This document shows, piece after piece, positions 33,688-41,719 of a stretch of DNA of 64,000 nucleotides (position 1 is the first letter of the stretch; each line of letters begins with the position of its first letter). The position numbers were made by a program, and so were the translations under genes. Under the pieces are notes generated by a model. That model was given only the letters and a program-made list of their open reading frames with translations. It was not told the DNA's origin and did no database searches. The DNA comes from Sebaldella termitidis ATCC 33386 (GTDB lineage Bacteria > Fusobacteriota > Fusobacteriia > Fusobacteriales > Leptotrichiaceae). The stretch lies in NCBI RefSeq assembly GCF_000024405.1, contig NC_013517.1, forward strand, positions 3,627,989 through 3,691,988. Reading direction: 5' to 3'.

Positions 33688-35328
33688 ATGATGAAACTGG
33701 TAAAATGGATAACGAAAATGCAGCCGTTTTTTAATAAAATATCTAATAATCCATATCTTCGTGCAATAAGAGACGGATTTATAAGTCTGATTCCCGTAAT
33801 ATTATTTTCAAGTATATTTTTACTTATAGCATTCGTACCAAATGCTTTCGGGTACTTTTTGCCCGATAATATTGTTACAGTATTGATGAAGGCTTATTCA
33901 TTATCTATGGGGATTCTGGCAATTCTGATGTCAAGCACTATTGCAAGAAGTCTTACAGATAATTTCAACCTTAAAATGCCTAAAACAAGACAGATAAATA
34001 CAGTATCAGTAATGATAGCAGCAATAATATCATTTCTTCTGTTAAGTACTGACCTGAAAGACGGGGCTATTTCTCTTGATTATCTGGGAACAAAAGGTCT
34101 TCTTACATCATTTATAATAGGCTTTACAATTCCTAATATATATAAATTCTGTGTAGGAAGAAATATTACAATCAAGCTTCCCAAGGAAGTTCCGGGAAAT
34201 ATATCACAGACATTTGCTGATATAATTCCTATATCACTCTCAGTATTATTTTTCTGGGTATTTGATATTTTAGTAAGAAAATTCATAGGGGTAGGTTTCA
34301 GCGAATTTATTCTGGAATTATTCAGACCGTTGTTTTCAGCAGCTGACGGATATATAGGACTTGCAGTTATTTTCGGAGCTATGGCATTTTTCTGGTTTGT
34401 GGGAATACATGGTCCGTCAATAGTGGAACCGGCAGTTGCCGCTATATATCTTACAAATGTAGAAGTGAATTTTCAGATGTTCAGTAAAGGAGAGCATGCT
34501 ACAAAAGTTCTTTCACAGGGCTCTCAGTATTTTGTGGCAACTTTGGGAGGAACCGGGGCTACACTTGTAATAATATTCATGATGGCATTTATAGCTAAAT
34601 CAAAGCAGCTGAAGGCAGTAGGAAAAGCCTCTTTGATTCCGGGACTGTTCGGTGTTAACGAGCCTATTCTGTTTGGTGCTCCTCTGGTATTGAATCCGGT
34701 ATTTTTTATACCGTTTATACTTACACCTATTATCAACGTATGGCTACTGAAATTTTTTATAACTTTAGGGATGAACGGCTTCGTCTACAATCTTCCGTGG
34801 ACAACACCGGGACCTCTTGGATTAATAATAGGAACTGGATTTTCTCCTCTGGTATTTCTACTGGTTCCGCTGCTTCTTGCAGTAGACTTTGTAATTTATT
34901 ATCCGTTTTTGAAAACTTATGATCTGCAGCTCATCAAACAGGAAGAAGAGGATAATACTGCCACAGAACGGCCGAAGGAAGAAATTAAGGATGAAAAAAT
35001 CTATGATATAAAAGATAAAAAAATATCCGTGCTTGTCTTATGTGCAAACGGAGCAACAAGTGGAATGCTTGCCAATGCAATAGCAGAAGGAGCAAAACAG
35101 AAAAATATGGATCTTGAGTCGACTGCAATGGCATATGGTCAGCATAAAGAGGTGCTGGATCAGTTTGATCTGATTATACTGGCACCGCAGATGGCTTCAA
35201 TGCTTGATGAACTAAAAGTGGAAACAGATAAAGCAGGAATAAAATCAGTTTCTACAGGGGGAAAAGAATATGTAGGTCTGACCCGGAACCCTGAAGAGGC
35301 ATTAAAATTCGCACTTAAGAATATATAG
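33688..35328 (+). CDS. lacE: PTS lactose-specific EIICB component, 546 aa
   Basis: The membrane permease and phosphotransferase for lactose-type beta-galactosides. The EIIC domain (about 1-420) has about 8-10 helices and the family blocks PYLRAIRDGFISLIPVILFS and SLIPGLFGVNEPILFGAPLV. A charged linker follows (about 425-445). The EIIB domain (about 448-546) has the phosphorylated cysteine in VLVLCANGATSGMLANAI. Three starts are possible (GTG 33679, ATG 33688, ATG 33691). AGGGGTGAG overlaps the GTG, so one of the ATGs is used and I took the first. It imports lactose as lactose 6-phosphate for LacG. Confidence 0.92.
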   Translation: MMKLVKWITKMQPFFNKISNNPYLRAIRDGFISLIPVILFSSIFLLIAFVPNAFGYFLPDNIVTVLMKAYSLSMGILAILMSSTIARSLTDNFNLKMPKTRQINTVSVMIAAIISFLLLSTDLKDGAISLDYLGTKGLLTSFIIGFTIPNIYKFCVGRNITIKLPKEVPGNISQTFADIIPISLSVLFFWVFDILVRKFIGVGFSEFILELFRPLFSAADGYIGLAVIFGAMAFFWFVGIHGPSIVEPAVAAIYLTNVEVNFQMFSKGEHATKVLSQGSQYFVATLGGTGATLVIIFMMAFIAKSKQLKAVGKASLIPGLFGVNEPILFGAPLVLNPVFFIPFILTPIINVWLLKFFITLGMNGFVYNLPWTTPGPLGLIIGTGFSPLVFLLVPLLLAVDFVIYYPFLKTYDLQLIKQEEEDNTATERPKEEIKDEKIYDIKDKKISVLVLCANGATSGMLANAIAEGAKQKNMDLESTAMAYGQHKEVLDQFDLIILAPQMASMLDELKVETDKAGIKSVSTGGKEYVGLTRNPEEALKFALKNI

Positions 35329-35339
35329 GAGGAATAAAA

Positions 35340-36746
35340 ATGGAAAGATTGCCTGAAGATTTTATTTTCGGGGCTGCAACTGCGGCATTTCAGGCTGAAG
35401 GAGCAGTTAACGAGGACGGTCGGGGAAAATGCTACTGGGACGAATACCTTCACAGGGCAGAAAGTACTTTTAACGGTGATACTGCCAGTGATTTTTATCA
35501 TAAATACCGTGAAGATACTGCCTTGTGCAGGGAATACGGAATAAACGGGATAAGAATCTCGATAGCATGGACTAGGATAATACCGGACGGTTCGGGAAAA
35601 GTAAATCAAAAAGGAATAGATTTTTATAATGACATGATTAATGCCTGTCTGGAAGCTGGAGTAGAGCCGTATGTCACGCTTCATCATTTTGATACTCCTC
35701 TGGAATTGTTTAAAAACGGCGATTGGCTGAACAGAGAAAATACAGAGCATTTTGTAAGATTCGCAAAAATATGTTTTGAAAACTTTGGAGACAGGGTAAA
35801 AAAATGGATTACAATAAACGAGCCTTGGTCTGTAGTAGCAGGACAATATATAATAGGACATTTTCCGCCGAATATAAAATATGATGTGCCAAAAGCCGTA
35901 CAGGCAATGCATAATATGTGCACGGCACATGCAAAAGCCGTTATTGAATATAAAAAAATGAATTTAAACGGGGAAATAGGAATAATTCATATTCTGGAAT
36001 CTAAATACCCAATATCTGAAAAGCCTGAGGATATAAGAGCAGCTCTTCTTGAGGATACGCTGGCAAATAAATTTATGCTGGATGCTTCGTTAAAAGGCTC
36101 TTATTCCGAAAGTACAATGCAGATTATACTGGAAATTCTGGAAAAATATGATGCAAAGCTTGATATAAATGAGGATGAACCGGATATTCTGAGAAAAGGA
36201 GCCGAGTTAAATGATTTTCTGGGAGTTAATTATTACGCAAGCCACTTTTTGAAAGGATATGAAGGTGAAACTGAAATATATCATAATGGCACTGGAAAGA
36301 AAGGGACAAGTATTTTTAGAATAAAAGGCGTGGGTGAAAGAGTAAAAAATCCTGAAATTGAAACAACTGACTGGGACTGGCCTATTTATCCAAAAGGTTT
36401 ATATGATATGCTTGTCAGAATAAAAAATGAATATCCTGACTGTCAAAAATTATACGTAACAGAAAATGGCATGGGATATAAGGATGAATTTATAAACGGT
36501 AAAATAGAAGATATTCCAAGAATAGATTACATAAAAAAACATTTAGCAGCTATAAATCAGGCAATTACTGCGGGAGTTAACGTAAAAGGATATTTTGTCT
36601 GGTCGTTAATGGATGTTTTGTCATGGACAAACGGCTTTAATAAAAGATACGGGTTATTTTATGTAGATTTCCAGACACAGAAAAGATATCCTAAAAAAAG
36701 TGCTTACTGGTATAAAGAAACAGCAGAAAGTAAAGTTATAAAGTAA
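35340..36746 (+). CDS. lacG: 6-phospho-beta-galactosidase, GH1, 468 aa
   Basis: Cleaves lactose 6-phosphate to glucose and galactose 6-phosphate. A family GH1 (alpha/beta)8 barrel. The acid/base glutamate lies in WITINEPWSVV (about 160) and the nucleophile in LYVTENGMGY (about 375). LacG-type blocks include PEDFIFGAATAAFQAEGAV, TLHHFDTPLELFKNGDWLNR and the phosphate-binding region near WTNGFNKRYGLFYVD. Closer to LacG than to 6-phospho-beta-glucosidases, as the HHFDTP block and operon suggest. It has AGGAGG before its ATG, 11 bases after lacE. Last gene of the operon; no lacC or lacD follows. Confidence 0.92.
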   Translation: MERLPEDFIFGAATAAFQAEGAVNEDGRGKCYWDEYLHRAESTFNGDTASDFYHKYREDTALCREYGINGIRISIAWTRIIPDGSGKVNQKGIDFYNDMINACLEAGVEPYVTLHHFDTPLELFKNGDWLNRENTEHFVRFAKICFENFGDRVKKWITINEPWSVVAGQYIIGHFPPNIKYDVPKAVQAMHNMCTAHAKAVIEYKKMNLNGEIGIIHILESKYPISEKPEDIRAALLEDTLANKFMLDASLKGSYSESTMQIILEILEKYDAKLDINEDEPDILRKGAELNDFLGVNYYASHFLKGYEGETEIYHNGTGKKGTSIFRIKGVGERVKNPEIETTDWDWPIYPKGLYDMLVRIKNEYPDCQKLYVTENGMGYKDEFINGKIEDIPRIDYIKKHLAAINQAITAGVNVKGYFVWSLMDVLSWTNGFNKRYGLFYVDFQTQKRYPKKSAYWYKETAESKVIK

Positions 36747-36782
36747 GAATACAAATATAAACTGAATTGAAAACAGAACTAA

Positions 36783-36826
36783 AAAAATCCAGTCTTTTAT
36801 CAAAATCTAAAGGACTGGATTTTTTC
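36783..36826 (+). terminator. Terminator of the lac operon (shared with the convergent gene)
   Basis: A perfect 12-bp stem (AAAAATCCAGTC at 36783-36794, GACTGGATTTTT at 36813-36824) with A and T runs on both sides. It lies between convergent genes and probably works in both directions. Confidence 0.85.
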
Positions 36827-36838
36827 TGAAAAGTCTTA

Positions 36839-37408
36839 TTATTTTAACTTGACTATTCTTCCATCTCTGTAGTAATTATTTTTATCTTTTGCATTATATT
36901 CAACACTTGATCTTATCATTTCGGGATAAGACCTAAAAGTCTTTATATCAAAATTTTTCAATTCTTTTGATAAATAATATACTTTTTTGTTATCTTTGGA
37001 ATAACCGTTTTCTAATATCTCAAACTTTTTTATATTCGCATTTTCAATTATTCCATCCATGTAAAAACCTCTTTGAATATAAATATTTTTTCCGTCTGAC
37101 ATATAATAAATTTGTGACTTTTCTCCGAGTGGCTTAACAGTTTCCGGATTTATACCGTCTATTACTTCAAAGCCTATATACATACTGTTGTTGTCCTTGT
37201 AAAAATAAACATTTTCTTTATCCTTATACCAGCTGCCTATTACATGTTCAAATGTTTCACAATTCATTTTATATGTGGCAAACTGCGGATGTGTAACTCC
37301 TTTTTTGACGGCTGCACCGCACTCTCTCTCTCCAATACCTTTGATTTCTTCAAAAGAAAAAAGATTTACCGACAATGATAGACACACTACTGCCATTAAC
37401 TTTTTCAT
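36839..37408 (-). CDS. Exported DKNYY-repeat protein, 189 aa
   Basis: It has a signal peptide at about 1-19 (MKKLMAVVCLSLSVNLFSFE). The mature part holds repeated tyrosine-rich units of the DKNYY type: YKDKENVYFYKDNN, MSDGKNIYIQRG, SKDNKKVYYLSK and NAKDKNNYYRDGR. Such proteins are frequent in fusobacteria and Bacteroidetes and have no known biochemical role. Two cysteines (about 28 and 45) could form a disulfide. The ribosome binding site is AAAGGAG. It is convergent with lacG and unrelated to it by content; the gene at 37462 lies 53 bases upstream. Confidence 0.8.
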   Translation of the reverse strand: MKKLMAVVCLSLSVNLFSFEEIKGIGERECGAAVKKGVTHPQFATYKMNCETFEHVIGSWYKDKENVYFYKDNNSMYIGFEVIDGINPETVKPLGEKSQIYYMSDGKNIYIQRGFYMDGIIENANIKKFEILENGYSKDNKKVYYLSKELKNFDIKTFRSYPEMIRSSVEYNAKDKNNYYRDGRIVKLK

Positions 37409-37461
37409 TTTAATTTTCTCCTTTGTTTTAATTTAGATGCTGATATTTCTTTTACCAGATT

Positions 37462-37878
37462 TTATTCTGTATATTCTATCCATATATCATTTTTTTCTTC
37501 TGCTGTTACTATTTCTTTCTCAGAATTTATAATTTTATTTCCATTATTGTCTATCCATATACTGTTTTTTGCGGCGGCTTCCTTTTCTGTAATTCTAATT
37601 TGATTTTCTTTTTCTTTTTTGATTCTCTCCTGATTTTTTTGTATTATTACTGATTTTATATATTTTACACCTGTCCATAAAATTTTTACAGAATAAACAA
37701 CTATAAACATAGCAGCATAAAATATAAAAATAAGTAAGCTTTTCCAAAGTGAGTCAGAGGAAAGCTCAGAATCTTCAAAATTAGTGTGATTTTTATAATC
37801 AGTATTACTGTGATTTTTGTATTTTTTACTGTTCATACTTTTTTCAAACTCTCTTTTTCTTCGTTCGGATTTATACAT
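37462..37878 (-). CDS. Single-pass membrane protein of unknown function, 138 aa
   Basis: A basic, Asn/Lys-rich N-terminal part (about 1-45) is followed by one strong membrane helix (about 48-70, LLIFIFYAAMFIVVYSVKIL). A charged helix follows (KNQERIKKEKENQIRI), then a tail with two similar pieces, KNSIWIDNNGNK and KNDIWIEYTE. No domain is recognised. Its start has GGGG 7 bases upstream. It may be cotranscribed with the DKNYY-repeat gene (53-base gap). Confidence 0.65.
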   Translation of the reverse strand: MYKSERRKREFEKSMNSKKYKNHSNTDYKNHTNFEDSELSSDSLWKSLLIFIFYAAMFIVVYSVKILWTGVKYIKSVIIQKNQERIKKEKENQIRITEKEAAAKNSIWIDNNGNKIINSEKEIVTAEEKNDIWIEYTE

Positions 37879-38306
37879 TTTTTCCCCCTGTCAGATTAAA
37901 AAATTATATACTATTTTCATTATTAAAAAACATATCTATTTACCTGATATATTAATTATATAAAAAAACACCGACTTTGTCCAGTCTTCTGAATATTTAT
38001 AATACTTTTTGCAAAAGAATAACACATATATTTATCTTTCTCTCTTGAAAAAAACAACATTAATTTTAAAAATATAATCATAAAAATAAAATTAATATAT
38101 CAGAGAAAAATAATAATAAATAAATATTTTGTATATCAAAAATTTTTATATAAAGTATAATATTTTTATCTATATAATATAGTATCATTATCCTAGACAC
38201 AGATATAAAATTTATACATTATTTAAAATACTTTGATTTACTAATTAAAATTTAAAATATATTATATAATAATCAAAAGTTTAAAAAGATAAAAATATAT
38301 TTTAAA
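37879..38306. other. AT-rich gap with no gene seen
   Basis: Roughly 430 bases of extremely AT-rich DNA upstream of the hydrogenase operon promoter. All frames are stop-rich. I see no stem-loop or repeat that stands out. It could hold the promoter of the 37462-37878 gene, not identified with confidence. Confidence 0.6.
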
Positions 38307-38342
38307 TTGACAAGATTAGATATTATCTATAATATTTAATCT
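38307..38342 (+). promoter_or_regulatory. Promoter of the hydrogenase operon, covered by a palindrome
   Basis: TTGACA (38307-38312), a short 15-base spacer, TATAAT (38328-38333). An inverted repeat fills the spacer and -10: AGATTAGATATTA (38313-38325), TCTA, TAATATTTAATCT (38330-38342), with 12 of 13 pairs. The short spacer and overlapping palindrome suggest a regulated promoter whose regulator is unknown. Confidence 0.5.
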
Positions 38343-38408
38343 ATAGATGCAATATATATTTTAATGTGTTAATATCAAACAACTCAAAGATAAAAAAATC
38401 ACAATCTT

Positions 38409-38431
38409 TTGATAAAGTTATTTTTTATCAA
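38409..38431 (+). promoter_or_regulatory. Second inverted repeat in the hydrogenase operon leader
   Basis: TTGATAAA (38409-38416) and TTTATCAA (38424-38431) with 7 bases between, about 75 bases before the first gene. The outer TTGAT/ATCAA resembles FNR/CRP-family half-sites, but the spacing (13 bases between the five-base cores) is not the FNR one (4). An operator or RNA hairpin. Confidence 0.4.
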
Positions 38432-38505
38432 TTGTAAATATAGATATTAAATCAAATATTTGTGAAAAAATAAACTAAAATATCAAAATGAAAGGAGTGA
38501 TAATT

Positions 38506-38754
38506 TTGGAACTGGCGGTTTGCATAGGAAGCTCATGTCATTTGAAAAAATCAAGAGAAATTATCCAGTTAATTGAACAGGAAATCAAAGCTAATAAATT
38601 AGAAGATAAATTGGTTTTGGTAGGCTCTTTTTGTATGAATGAATGTTCGAATCACGGAGTTTGTATAAGATTTAATGATAAAAAATATTCATTAAATACA
38701 GAACAGATAAAAAGTTTTTTTGCCAAGGAAGTTCTCGGTATTTGTTATAATTAA
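38506..38754 (+). CDS. Thioredoxin-like [2Fe-2S] ferredoxin, 82 aa
   Basis: A small NuoE/HydC-like electron carrier domain. The four ligand cysteines are in VCIGSSCHLKKS (CxxxxC) and GSFCMNECSNHG (CxxxC), spaced as in thioredoxin-like [2Fe-2S] proteins. An ATG lies six codons upstream (38488), but it has no ribosome binding site. AAAGGAGTG lies 8 bases before TTG at 38506, giving the usual family start MELAVCIGSSCHLK, so TTG is chosen. First gene of the hydrogenase operon. It probably shuttles electrons to or from the sensory hydrogenase encoded next. Confidence 0.82.
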   Translation: MELAVCIGSSCHLKKSREIIQLIEQEIKANKLEDKLVLVGSFCMNECSNHGVCIRFNDKKYSLNTEQIKSFFAKEVLGICYN

Positions 38755-38802
38755 TCTGCTTTTTACCGGAAAATCCTGTTTTTGACAAGTAAGGAGAGAA
38801 AA

Positions 38803-40533
38803 ATGAGTTACATAAGCGTAAAAAGTTTAAATTGTAAAAACTGTTACAAATGCTTGAAATACTGTACGGTTAAGTCAATAAAATACAGAAATGACAAGGT
38901 CGAGGTTATTGATGAAAAATGTATTTTATGCGGCGAGTGTATAAATATATGCCCTCAGGAAGCTAAAAAAGTAATAAGTGACATTGATAAAGTAAAAGAA
39001 TTAGTAACAAATAAGAATGTGAAAAAAATAGTAAGTATCGCACCATCATATATATCAGCCTATCCTGATAAAAATAAACTGGTTTCCGGATTATTAAAAT
39101 TAGGATTTGACGGTGTAGAAGAAACAGCAGTCGGAGCTGCATATGTAACAGAAGAATATAAAAAATTAATTAATAAAATGGAAATGGACAATATATTAAC
39201 AAGCTGCTGCCCCACTATAAATCTGATGATATCAAAATACTCTCCGGAATTGATAAATAATCTGGCTCCTGTACTATCCCCTGTCTTAGTACATGGAAAA
39301 CTTATAAAAGAAAAATATGGTCCGGAAACATCTGTTATTTTTATAGGCCCTTGCTTATCAAAAATATATGAGATAAATCAAGATGAAGACAGCAGAAATG
39401 TTGATTTTGCAATAACATTTCAGGATTTGGACAAATGGCTCCTTGATGAAAATATAAATTTAGAGACCATTACACCAAAAGAATTTGATACGGACTCTCC
39501 GTATTCAAGAGTCTACCCTATCTCTCAGGGAATATTATATGATTTGAAAAATCATTTCAAAGATAAAGACAGCGGAGATAAAATCAGTAAATATGACTTA
39601 TTAAGTGTAAGCGGCCTGAAGGATGTAGAAAATATACTGAATGAAATCTCAAACGGAAAAATCAAAAATGTCTTTATAGAGATCAACGCCTGCTCCAATG
39701 GCTGTGTAAACGGTCCAATGATGCCCAAGAACAGGACTTCTGTTTTGGAAGACACTATCAAAATAAAAAGATATGCTGAGGAAATTAAAGATAACGAAAA
39801 TAAGTTTGATCGAAATGATTTGAATAAGAAATTTTTTAATGAAAAAATAGAAGATTTTATTCCGGGCGAAGATAAATTAAAGGATATACTTATGCAGATA
39901 GGGAAAATCAAAAAAGACGACGAGCTGAACTGCGGAAGCTGCGGCTATGATACATGCCGGGATAAGGCAATAGCTGTTTATCAGGGAAAAGCAGAGCTTT
40001 ATATGTGCCTGCCCTATATAAGTGAAATGGCTCAAAGCCTTTCTAATGTCACTTTGAATGTTACTCCTAATTATATTATAGCAGTGAATGAAGATATGAA
40101 AATTAAAGAGTTTAATCTGGCAGCACAAAAATTATTTAAAATTTCCAGAAATGATGCACTGAATAAGTATTTATTTGATTTTATAGATCCTTCTGATTTT
40201 GTAAAAGTATTTGAAACTCAAAAAGATATAAGAAAGAAAAAGGTAAGATATGAAAATTTGGGAATTACTATAATACAGACAATAGTATATGTCAAAGATC
40301 AGAAAATAGCCATGGGAATATTAAAAAATATAACAGAAGAAGAAGAAAACGTAGAAAAAATGTATAACTTAAAATTAGATACGGTTAATATGGCACAAAA
40401 TGTTATTAATAAGCAAATGAGAGTAGCTCAGGAAATAGCAAGCTTATTAGGGGAAACTACTGCCGAAACCAAAGTTACACTGAATAAATTAAAAAAATTG
40501 ATAATAAATGAAGGAAATAATATAAATGAATAA
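38803..40533 (+). CDS. Sensory-type [FeFe] hydrogenase with PAS domain (HydS-like), 576 aa
   Basis: Domains in order: two [4Fe-4S] clusters (Cys 11, 14, 17, 21 and 40, 43, 46, 50), then the [FeFe] H-cluster domain. H-cluster motifs are TSCCP (133-137), FIGPCLSKIYE (about 183) and NACSNGCVNGP (about 304). An additional Fe-S domain (CGSCGYDTCRDKA, about 380-415) and a PAS domain (about 425-530) follow. Ahead of the C-terminus is a helical tail (about 535-576). This architecture is that of group C, putative H2-sensing hydrogenases. Both cysteines of TSCCP are present. The start is the ATG with AAGGAG 7 bases upstream. It overlaps the phosphatase gene by 8 bases. Maturases HydE, HydF and HydG are not in the window, so they must be encoded elsewhere. 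Function as sensor rather than catalyst is an inference. Confidence 0.85.
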   Translation: MSYISVKSLNCKNCYKCLKYCTVKSIKYRNDKVEVIDEKCILCGECINICPQEAKKVISDIDKVKELVTNKNVKKIVSIAPSYISAYPDKNKLVSGLLKLGFDGVEETAVGAAYVTEEYKKLINKMEMDNILTSCCPTINLMISKYSPELINNLAPVLSPVLVHGKLIKEKYGPETSVIFIGPCLSKIYEINQDEDSRNVDFAITFQDLDKWLLDENINLETITPKEFDTDSPYSRVYPISQGILYDLKNHFKDKDSGDKISKYDLLSVSGLKDVENILNEISNGKIKNVFIEINACSNGCVNGPMMPKNRTSVLEDTIKIKRYAEEIKDNENKFDRNDLNKKFFNEKIEDFIPGEDKLKDILMQIGKIKKDDELNCGSCGYDTCRDKAIAVYQGKAELYMCLPYISEMAQSLSNVTLNVTPNYIIAVNEDMKIKEFNLAAQKLFKISRNDALNKYLFDFIDPSDFVKVFETQKDIRKKKVRYENLGITIIQTIVYVKDQKIAMGILKNITEEEENVEKMYNLKLDTVNMAQNVINKQMRVAQEIASLLGETTAETKVTLNKLKKLIINEGNNINE

Positions 40534-41704
40534 ACAAAAATATGTGGATGTCAGTTATAAAAGCCTGAATAAATATACAGAAGAGCTTTGCGGAGACCGG
40601 GTAGAAATAGTAAATACGGAAAACGGTGTAATTATTGTTTTATCAGACGGATTGGGAAGCGGTGTAAAGGCTAATATATTGTCAACATTAACTTCTAAAA
40701 TTATTTCCACAATGATGAAAGAAGGCGCTGACATAGAAGATACTGTTGATACCATAGTAAAAACCCTTCCTGTATGCAGTGTAAGAAATCTGGCATATTC
40801 TACTTTTTCTATTTTACAGATCTCCCATCAGGGTGAAGTCTATCTGGTAGAATTTGATAATCCGGGCTGTATTTTTATAAAGGATGGGAAATTAAGCAGG
40901 ATTGAATATACTCTAAGAGAAATTGCCGGAAAAAATATTAAGGAAGCAAGATTTAATGTTAATGAATCGGATGAACTGCTGTTAATAAGTGACGGTGTAG
41001 TTTATGCCGGAGTCGGAGCACTGCTGAACTTAGGATGGAGCTGGGATAATGTAGCAGATTTTGCTGTCGAAAAATTCAAACAGGAAAAGACATCGGCAAG
41101 AATGACATCTCTGCTGTCAGAGGCATGTGCCGACCTTTATATGAATGAACCCGGCGATGATACTACAGTAGTAACTGCAAAGATTATCCCCAAAAAAGTC
41201 GTTAATATATTTTCCGGTCCGCCCGAGAGGATAGAAGATGATGAAAGAGCCGTTTCTGATTTTATGCAAAATGAAGGATTAAAAGTAGTATGCGGCGGAA
41301 GTACAGCGAATATTACAAGCAGAATTCTAAAAGAAAGTATAACAACTGAATTAAACTATATAAATCCGAATATTCCTCCAATTGCCAGAATAAAAGGAAT
41401 AGATCTGGTGACAGAGGGTGTATTGACACTTAGAAAGGCTTTGGAAATAATAAAAAAATATTTGGATGATCCCACGGAAAAAATAAACATAAATCTGATA
41501 GATGAGTCTCATGGTGCATCATTACTGGCTAAAATACTAATGGAGGAATGCACTCATTTACATTTATTTATCGGAAAAAAAATTAATCCGGCACATCAAA
41601 ATCCTAATCTTCCTGTTGATTTAAGCATAAAGCTGAGATTATTAGAAGATTTATACAATGTAATGGAAAAAGCCGGAAAGGTAGTTGAACGCAAATATTA
41701 TTAA
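40526..41704 (+). CDS. SpoIIE/PP2C-type serine phosphatase, 392 aa
   Basis: The N-terminal half (about 1-215) is a PP2C-like phosphatase of the SpoIIE group. It has metal-binding aspartates in VIIVLSDGLGSGVKANIL (about 37-48), LLISDGVVYAG (about 155) and NEPGDDTTVVTAKI (about 208). The C-terminal half (about 220-392, from FSGPPERIEDDERA) is a conserved extension of these hydrogenase-linked phosphatases, with no function I can name. It starts inside the end of the hydrogenase gene (ATG 8 bases before its stop), so translation is coupled. It likely carries the redox or H2 signal from the PAS hydrogenase to a phosphoprotein target not seen here. Confidence 0.85.
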   Translation: MNKQKYVDVSYKSLNKYTEELCGDRVEIVNTENGVIIVLSDGLGSGVKANILSTLTSKIISTMMKEGADIEDTVDTIVKTLPVCSVRNLAYSTFSILQISHQGEVYLVEFDNPGCIFIKDGKLSRIEYTLREIAGKNIKEARFNVNESDELLLISDGVVYAGVGALLNLGWSWDNVADFAVEKFKQEKTSARMTSLLSEACADLYMNEPGDDTTVVTAKIIPKKVVNIFSGPPERIEDDERAVSDFMQNEGLKVVCGGSTANITSRILKESITTELNYINPNIPPIARIKGIDLVTEGVLTLRKALEIIKKYLDDPTEKININLIDESHGASLLAKILMEECTHLHLFIGKKINPAHQNPNLPVDLSIKLRLLEDLYNVMEKAGKVVERKYY

Positions 41705-41719
41705 AAAGAAGGAATCTAT

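Noticed and set aside
35160-35930. Minus-strand 256-codon frame over the lacE/lacG junction
   Set aside because: It is antisense to two well-supported genes, has no recognisable domain, and reads as Cys/Tyr/Phe-rich shadow sequence.
38459-38475. Rex-binding site (TTGTGAA half) before the ferredoxin gene
   Set aside because: Only one half-site is present and the second half is missing; too weak to claim.
38803-40533. Ordinary catalytic (group A) [FeFe] hydrogenase
   Set aside because: The PAS domain, the extra C-terminal Fe-S domain, the altered second and third H-cluster motifs and the adjoining SpoIIE phosphatase fit the sensory group better.
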